The translations under genes and the position numbers were made by a program. DNA of 23,544 bases from Mastigamoeba balamuthi (lineage: Eukaryota; Evosea; Mastigamoebida; Mastigamoebidae). The notes beneath the pieces were generated by a model that was not told the origin of the DNA, ran no database searches, and worked only from the letters and a program-made list of their open reading frames with translations. Position 1 is the stretch's first letter. Every line of letters starts with the position of its first letter. Where the stretch lies: the NCBI GenBank assembly GCA_902651635.1, contig CACRSC010000174.1, forward strand, positions 1-23,544, written 5' to 3'. Positions 18,440 to 23,544 of this stretch are shown one piece after another.

Positions 18440-19177
18440 TCATGTGCTGCCGAAGAGATCGAAGGGGTCGCTGTGGTCGCTGTGGTCGCCCCCGTCGCAG
18501 CCAGCCACGAGGCTCTCCCCCGTGACAGCCCCGACAGCTTCGCCCATGTCAAAGGCGCTGGCCCCCGCCTGCTTCTCTGCAGCGCCGTCGCCGACAGCCG
18601 GGCAGCTGCAGAGGCTACGGGGCCTCTGCACGGTCTCTACGGCGCCGTCGCCGCCGTCGTCTGCTGGCGGCACAAGCGCGAGGCTAGCAGCGCTGGCCAC
18701 GGGGGCAGCAGGGGCAGCAGGAGGGGCGGGGGGCTCTGCCGAGAGGGGCAGGACGAGGAGCGGGGCGCCGAGGGCAGCGGGGAGGCCGAGGGGGAGAGAG
18801 CGGTGCAGGGCGAGGGCGGTGTCGATGCTGCCGAGCCAGGCCTCGACGTCGGGGAGGCGCAGGGCCTGCACGCGGAGCCTGTCGCTCTCGCAGGCGTGCT
18901 TGACGCGGAACCGCCGCTGCAGGAGCTTCCAGAAGGCCGCGGGGCTGCCCCCGAGCGCCCGCGGGGCGTCGACGGCCACCAGCAGCACCTCGGGGGCGAA
19001 GACGGGGCGGATGAGGGCCCCCTGCGCCTGCAGCCTCGCCAGCGCGTCGACGCTGTACTTGGCCCCTCGCCGCAGCGCTGCCGCCGTCCGCGCCGCGCTG
19101 GGGTCGCCCCTGCGCCCGTACCACCGCTTGAAGACGTAGAAGGGGCGGCCGCGCCTGTCGTTGGCGCGCAGTTTCAT
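18440..19177 (-). CDS. Unrecognised protein with C-terminal DPF/DLF motif
   Basis: Single-exon open frame of 245 residues starting at a clear ATG (MKLRANDRRGRPF). The N-terminal 130 residues look like a folded basic domain (YVFKRWYGRRGD, AFWKLLQRRFRVKHACESDRLR, LPDVEAWLGSID). The rest is Ala/Pro-rich low complexity ending in repeated HSD units and DPFDLFGST. DPF and DLF are peptides that in other proteins bind clathrin adaptors, so a trafficking link is possible but unproven. It is convergent with the kinase gene (194 bases apart) and lies 179 bases downstream of the transporter stop on the same strand. Codon bias matches the neighbours, which supports a real gene. Confidence 0.6.
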   Translation of the reverse strand: MKLRANDRRGRPFYVFKRWYGRRGDPSAARTAAALRRGAKYSVDALARLQAQGALIRPVFAPEVLLVAVDAPRALGGSPAAFWKLLQRRFRVKHACESDRLRVQALRLPDVEAWLGSIDTALALHRSLPLGLPAALGAPLLVLPLSAEPPAPPAAPAAPVASAASLALVPPADDGGDGAVETVQRPRSLCSCPAVGDGAAEKQAGASAFDMGEAVGAVTGESLVAGCDGGDHSDHSDPFDLFGST

Positions 19178-19356
19178 TTTCCGGGGGTTGGGTTGGGGGT
19201 GGGTGCCTTTGTGTCTGTTCTGCTGTGTTGCTTGTGTGCTTGTTTGTGTGCCTGGTGCTGGTGCTGGTGCTGGCTCTGGTTTGCCACCCTTGTCTCCCAG
19301 ACTTCTCTTTTTCTGGTATTTTGCCGCGGGCTGCCTGCAGGCGCCGCAGCGCTCGC

Positions 19357-20864
19357 TCAGTCGCTGCCGCTGTGCTGGAGCTCGGCGGCAGCGGGGGCGG
19401 CCGAGGGAACGCGGCCGACGTCCTGGCGCTTGTACTCTTCCTTGACGAGGAGGGTGGCAGCGGCGCAGGCGGCGCAGGTGAGGGCGCCGAGGAGGCTCCA
19501 CCAGGGGGCGCTGATGCGGGGGGCGGCGAAGAGGAGGGCGACGAGGCAGAGCATGCCCCACATGGTCACGAGCGTCGTGCTGGTGCCCTCGGGCACGGGG
19601 TAGGTCACCTCTGCGCAGAGCTCGTAGACCACGGGCGCCACGGTGCCCCCCAGCAGCCCCAGCAGCACCAGCTCGGCCCCCACGACGGCGCCCCCGACGG
19701 GGAGCAGCGCCCTGTCGGCCAGGACGCTGGGCACGCTCAGCAGGAAGAGCGCGAGCACCGCGGCCATCAGCGCGTAGCTGCACGCGATGGCGGCCTTCAT
19801 GCGGCGCCGCAGCCAGCGGTCCGTCAGGCGCCCCGCGGCCAGGCTGCCCGCGATGGTCGCGGCCGTCATGGCGAAGCCCACCCAGCCGGCCTGCGCCGTG
19901 GACCAGCCGCTGGCGCCCAGCGTCAGCTGCAGCATCGCCGTGAAGGCCCCCAGCACCCCCGCCTGCACGCCGCACGGCCCCAGCAGCCCCACGTACGCCC
20001 CCGTCCGCAGGCACGCCCCCACCTCCCCCGCGAACCCCCGCAGCGCAGCCCCCGCGCCGCCCCTCGCCGCCCCGGGCGCCCTGCGGCGGGCCTCGGCGGC
20101 TGCGGGCGAGGGGGGCAGGGCGGGCTGGGCGGGGAAGTGGGCGCAGACGAGGGCGAAGGGGAGGGCGGCGAGGGCGGCCGTGGCGTAGACGAGGCGCGGG
20201 AAGGCGCTGGGGCGGGGCACGAGGGCGGGGCCGAGGAGGAAGGCGGCGGGCATGCCGAGGCTGTTGCTGAGGACGGCGACGGCGGTGGCGGTGGCGCGCT
20301 CGCCCTCGGGGAACCAGGTGCTGGCCACGAGGGCCACGGCCGAGAGCACCACGGGGGCCGCGGCCCCGTTGAGCGTCTGGGCCGCGTGCAGGAGGGGCAC
20401 CAGGCGGGCGCGGGCCCCGGGGCTGCGCACGAGGCAGGGGAAGAGGCGCGCGAGGGTCGTGGCCAGCACCAGGGCCGCAGCCGCGAGGACGGCGGGGCGC
20501 AGGCCGCGGGCGCTGAGCAGCCAGGCGACGGGGAGGCTCAGGGCGAGGGCCACCATCGACCCCCAGTTGAGCAGCAGGGCCACCGAGCCCTCCCCCATGC
20601 CGTAGTACTCCATGGCCTCTGCGGGCACGCTGCAGGCGCAGCAGCAGCGGCGCAGCGTCAGTGCACAGCGCAGGGCAGAGGGCTGACGGACCACGAGTAG
20701 GTGAACCAGACGATGCACTGCGTCGCCGAGAGCAGCGAGAACACAAAGAGGATGTACCAGCGGCGCCCCTCCACCCCCAGCTGCTGCTCGGGGGGCCCCA
20801 GCAGGCGCTCCGGCTCCTGCAGCTGCAGCTGCCGCTGCTCCTCTTCCTCCTCGTGCGCCAGCAT
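19357..20864 (-). CDS. Major facilitator superfamily transporter, SLC49 (FLVCR/DIRC2)-like
   Basis: Twelve-helix membrane transporter of unknown substrate. Exons 20864-20692 and 20629-19357; 481 residues. A cytosolic N-terminus (poly-Glu, then Gln/Leu-rich) precedes RRWYILFVFSLLSATQ, the first helix, which resembles SLC49 family starts. Further markers are EYYGMGEGSVALLLNW, TWFPEGERATATAVAV with LGMPAAFLLGP (the SLC49/FLVCR signature region), the MFS loop GRLTDRWLRRR, and VPEGTSTTLVTMWG in the last third. The intron (20691-20630) splits codon 58. The ATG at 20864 is used because the longer frame begins only with GTG. Its first exon and first 127 bases of exon 2 lie in the left copy of a tandem duplication. 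The gene is complete, being joined to that left copy. Relatives move haem, choline or similar small molecules; substrate is not predictable here. Confidence 0.85.
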
Positions 20865-21100
20865 CTGCAGCAGCACAGCGCTATGCTATGCCCCACTGAA
20901 GGCACCTCTGTGTGTGTGTGTGTGTGTGTGCCTGTGGCTGCGCTGCTCGTTGAGATTGTGGGCGTGTGGATACGAGAGGGGGAGGCAATGCGGAGGCACC
21001 AGGCAGTGCACCGGTGGATTCGCCGTATCTCGTGGGAATGTGGGGGGAGGGGGTACACGTCACGATATATTGTGTCGACACACACGGAGAGCCGACGACG

Positions 21101-21334
21101 ATGCAGGTGCCCAGCAGCAGCAGCAGCAGCAGCAGCGCCGCGGGCGCTGAGCAGCCAGGCGACGGGGAGGCTCAGGGCGAGGGCCACCATCGACCCCCAG
21201 TTGAGCAGCAGGGCCACCGAGCCCTCCCCCATGCCGTAGTACTCCATGGCCTCTGCGGGCACGCTGCAGGCGCAGCAGCAGCGGCGCAGCGTCAGTGCAC
21301 AGCGCAGGGCAGAGGGCTGACGGACCACGAGTAG
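21101..21334 (+). pseudogene. Orphan 5' end of the aminotransferase in copy 1
   Basis: Copy of the aminotransferase ATG and its first 12 codons (MQVP plus Ser8) joined at 21136/21137 to antisense transporter sequence. It forms a 77-residue chimeric open frame ending in TGA. With its own copy of the promoter it could be transcribed, but the product would have no enzyme domain. Confidence 0.7.
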
Positions 21335-21498
21335 GTGAACCAGACGATGCACTGCGTCGCCGAGAGCAGCGAGAACACAAAGAGGATGTACCAGCGGCGC
21401 CCCTCCACCCCCAGCTGCTGCTCGGGGGGCCCCAGCAGGCGCTCCGGCTCCTGCAGCTGCAGCTGCCGCTGCTCCTCTTCCTCCTCGTGCGCCAGCAT
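21137..21498 (-). pseudogene. Truncated transporter 5' fragment in copy 2
   Basis: Exon 1 (21498-21326) and the first part of exon 2 (21263-21137) of the MFS gene, identical to the intact copy, cut in the second membrane segment. Reading on, the frame runs antisense through the AGC run as polyalanine and into copy 1 promoter sequence. It cannot encode a transporter. Confidence 0.8.
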
Positions 21499-21734
21499 CT
21501 GCAGCAGCACAGCGCTATGCTATGCCCCACTGAAGGCACCTCTGTGTGTGTGTGTGTGTGTGTGCCTGTGGCTGCGCTGCTCGTTGAGATTGTGGGCGTG
21601 TGGATACGAGAGGGGGAGGCAATGCGGAGGCACCAGGCAGTGCACCGGTGGATTCGCCGTATCTCGTGGGAATGTGGGGGGAGGGGGTACACGTCACGAT
21701 ATATTGTGTCGACACACACGGAGAGCCGACGACG

Positions 21735-22949
21735 ATGCAGGTGCCCAGCAGCAGCAGCAGCAGCAGCAGCGGGGGCATGAGGAGGGACAGGGGGGTGCTG
21801 CGGATGTACGCGGGGCCCACGCGGGTGAGCGCGGCGGTGCTGGGGGCGTACGGGGAGGACTGGGGGTCGCCCGACGCCGAGGCCGAGGCCTTTGGGGCCC
21901 TCTACGAGCGCACCGAGGCGCAGCTGCGCCAGCTCCTGGGCCAGCACGCCCCGGGCTCCGGCGTCCCCGTGCTCAGCGGGGAGGCCATGGCGGTCCTCTG
22001 GGGCGCCCTCAAGAGCGCCCTGGCCCCGGGCGACCGCGTCGTCAGCCTCTGCAACGGCCTCTTCGGCGCAGCCCTCGCAGACATGGCCGCTGCCCTCGGC
22101 GCTCGCGTCCTCCGCGTCCCCTACGGCCCCCGCGACGGCGTCGCCGACTGGTGGCCCCTGGAGCGCGCCCTGGCCCAGCACAGGCCCGCCGTGCTGACGG
22201 CCGTCCACTGCGAGACGCCCACGGGGGCCCTCAACGACGCGGCCCAGCTGGGCGCCCTCAAGCGCAAGCACCGCGTCCCCCTCCTCTGCCTCGACGCCGT
22301 CTCCTCGGTCGGCGGCGCCCCCGTCCTCGCCGACGCCTGGTCCGCCGACCTCGTCCTCGGCGGCGCCCAGAAGTGCCTCAGCGCCCCGCCCTCGGTCTGC
22401 TTCGCCGCCGTCAGCGCTGCCGCCTGGGGTGAGTGAGCGCTCATGCTCTGCAGCACAGCAGCAGCACTGACGCCTGGCTGGTGCGCAGAGAAGATCGCCA
22501 GCGTCAAGTACGAGGGCTACGACGCCCTCCTGCCCTTCCGCGACGCAGCCCAGCGCAGGTGGTTCCCCTACACGCACAGCTGGCACGGCGTGGCCGCCCT
22601 CAGCGCCGCCTGCTCCGCCATCCTCGACGACGAGGGCCTCGACCGCTGCCACGCCCGCCACGCAGCCGCCGCCGCCCGCATGCGCGACAGGCTCGCCCGC
22701 TGGCCCGCCCTCGCCTTCCTCGGCCCCGGGGCCACGCCCTCCCCCACCGTCACGGCCGCCAGCCTGCCCCCCGCCTGCCCCTGGGCCGCCTGGGACGCCG
22801 GCCTCAGGGCCCGCGGCGTCGCCGTCGCCCCCGGCCTCGACGACATGGCCGGCAAGCTCTTCCGCGTGGGCCACATGGGCACGCAGGCCAACATCCCCGA
22901 CGTCGACCGCGTCGCCGACGCCGTCGACGACCTCATGCTCTCCCTCTGA
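21735..22949 (+). CDS. Class V PLP-dependent aminotransferase (alanine-glyoxylate/serine-pyruvate type)
   Basis: Exons 21735-22428 and 22489-22949; 384 residues, the usual family length. Markers in order: MYAGPTRV at the substrate entrance; SGEAMAVLWG (81-90), which holds the cofactor phosphate; HCETPTGALND (158-168); Asp188 in LDAVSSVGG, which pairs with the pyridine nitrogen; Lys213 in LGGAQKCLSAPP, the Schiff-base lysine; and near the C-terminus FRVGHMG. Relatives swap amino groups between alanine or serine and glyoxylate or pyruvate. Exact substrates are not resolved. No clear peroxisomal C-terminal tripeptide (ends MLSL). The start at MQVP gives an eight-serine run from AGC repeats; Met15 is an alternative start. 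Its promoter lies in copy 2 of the duplication and is shared in mirror image with the transporter fragment. Confidence 0.88.
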
Positions 22950-23152
22950 GCCGCGCGTGCCCCCGCCCCCTCGCCCTACGCCCTGCGACGCCCACCGCCA
23001 GGTCCGCTCGCACACACTCTCACACGCTTTCTCAGGCAAAGGGCCGCCGCTGCGTGTTGCTTTTACTGCGGCTCTGCCGCCCTGCCTGTGCCCGCTCTTG
23101 TGCTGTCGTGCCCTCGTGCTGTTGTGCTGCGGTGTCGGCCAGCCGGCTGCCC

Positions 23153-23544
23153 TCAGTCGAAGAGCTCCTTGAGGGACGCGTAGCACTCGGCCACGCTGCT
23201 CACGCGGCGTGCCTTGCGCGGCGGCTGCGCCTTGTCCTCGGCCCTGCCCTGCTCGCCCTGCTCGCCCTCCTGCTGCCGCTCCTGGGGGCCGTCGTCCTGC
23301 TGCTGCTCGCTGTCGCTGGGCTCTGCGTCGTCGTGCGCAGTCTCGCCTTTGGCGCGCTTCTTGCGCGCAGGGGCCGCTGCCGCCGCCGCGCCCTGGCTCT
23401 GCTGCTGCTGCTGCTGCTGGCGGCCGCAGATGAGCTCGGGGAGGAGCACCGGCTGGTCGTCGCCGAGCACGCGCACAAACTGGGCGAGGGCGAACGAGTC
23501 GAGCTGCTCGGGCAGGTCGAGGCAGGGCACGGCGCCCGTCTGGG
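23153..23544 (-). CDS. Unknown nuclear-type protein, C-terminal fragment (5'-partial)
   Basis: Open frame from the right edge to a TGA at 23155-23153, with no ATG in the window, so the 5' part lies outside. Visible sequence: a Leu-rich segment (LDSFALAQFVRVLGDDQPVLLPELI), a Gln run, a basic PARKKRAKGE stretch that could be a nuclear signal, a long acidic Gln/Glu/Asp region, another basic patch (PPRKARR), and the ending ECYASLKELFD. No family recognised. It is convergent with the aminotransferase, about 200 bases away. Codon bias and a clean frame support a real gene. Confidence 0.55.
   Translation of the reverse strand, partial: QTGAVPCLDLPEQLDSFALAQFVRVLGDDQPVLLPELICGRQQQQQQQSQGAAAAAAPARKKRAKGETAHDDAEPSDSEQQQDDGPQERQQEGEQGEQGRAEDKAQPPRKARRVSSVAECYASLKELFD

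Larger units (their letters stand above)
20503..21770. repeat. 634-base tandem duplication spanning a divergent promoter
   Basis: Copy 1 is 20503-21136 and copy 2 is 21137-21770, in direct orientation at offset 634. Every block I compared is identical, including (TG)11 (20909-20930 and 21543-21564) and (AGC)8 (21113-21136 and 21747-21770). The unit runs from inside transporter exon 2, through exon 1 and the shared promoter, to the Ser-coding AGC run at the start of the aminotransferase. Both flanking genes stay intact. Identical microsatellites mean a very recent event or an assembly error. Confidence 0.9.

Noticed and set aside
18440-21352. A 970-codon open frame on the minus strand
   Set aside because: It is a chance opening through GC-rich DNA that crosses the transporter in the wrong frame; only its last 245 codons match a coherent gene.
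21060-23186. A 708-codon minus-strand frame across the aminotransferase
   Set aside because: It is antisense to a well-supported enzyme and is Gly/Ala/Glu-rich low complexity, typical of a shadow frame.
1-23544. tRNA genes or CRISPR arrays
   Set aside because: No convincing tRNA B-box with foldable arms was seen, and the short repeats are microsatellites without spacer structure.

Overview
The window is nuclear DNA from a GC-rich, intron-rich unicellular eukaryote. The reasons are GT-AG introns of mostly 45-140 bases with a CTNAC branch-like motif near the acceptor, eukaryote-only families (OTUD6-type deubiquitinase, AGC kinase of the flippase-kinase type, chitin synthase, LNR/Notch repeats, an SLC49-like transporter) and simple repeats in introns. 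Chitin synthase beside amoeba/fungus-like families would suit an amoebozoan or another chitin-walled protist. The sequence alone does not fix the lineage.

Layout from left to right. At 1-2411 (minus) lies the 5' part of a secreted trypsin-like protease followed by at least eight LNR modules, running off the left edge. At 3254-5822 (minus) is a five-exon chitin synthase with an N-terminal zinc ribbon. At 5987-6946 (minus) is an OTUD6-like deubiquitinase with one GC-AG intron. At 7112-13615 (minus) is an unrecognised cysteine-bearing gene, split by a 4.9 kb AT-rich transposon (7375-12295). The transposon carries a 13-exon Plavaka/TNP2-like transposase (minus) and a divergent accessory gene (plus). 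Its ends hold repeated short palindromes and it is flanked by CCT. At 13888-14895 (minus) is a lipase-like alpha/beta hydrolase. At 15970-18245 (plus) is an AGC kinase whose DFG motif reads GFE. At 18440-19177 (minus) is an unknown protein ending in a DPF-type motif. At 19357-20864 (minus) is an MFS transporter, divergent from a class V aminotransferase at 21735-22949 (plus). A perfect-looking 634-base tandem duplication separates these two and doubles their shared promoter and 5' ends. At 23153-23544 (minus) is the 3' end of an unknown gene.

The GC-rich genes look like unrelated housekeeping and cell-surface genes. There is no sign of an operon or a defence cluster. The most notable content is the intact, compositionally foreign transposon inside a host gene, the altered kinase active site, the protease-LNR fusion with introns repeated at one position of the LNR module, and the recent promoter duplication. 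Exon borders are hand-built from reading frame, splice signals and family motifs. Every multi-exon model closes in phase, but none has transcript support.
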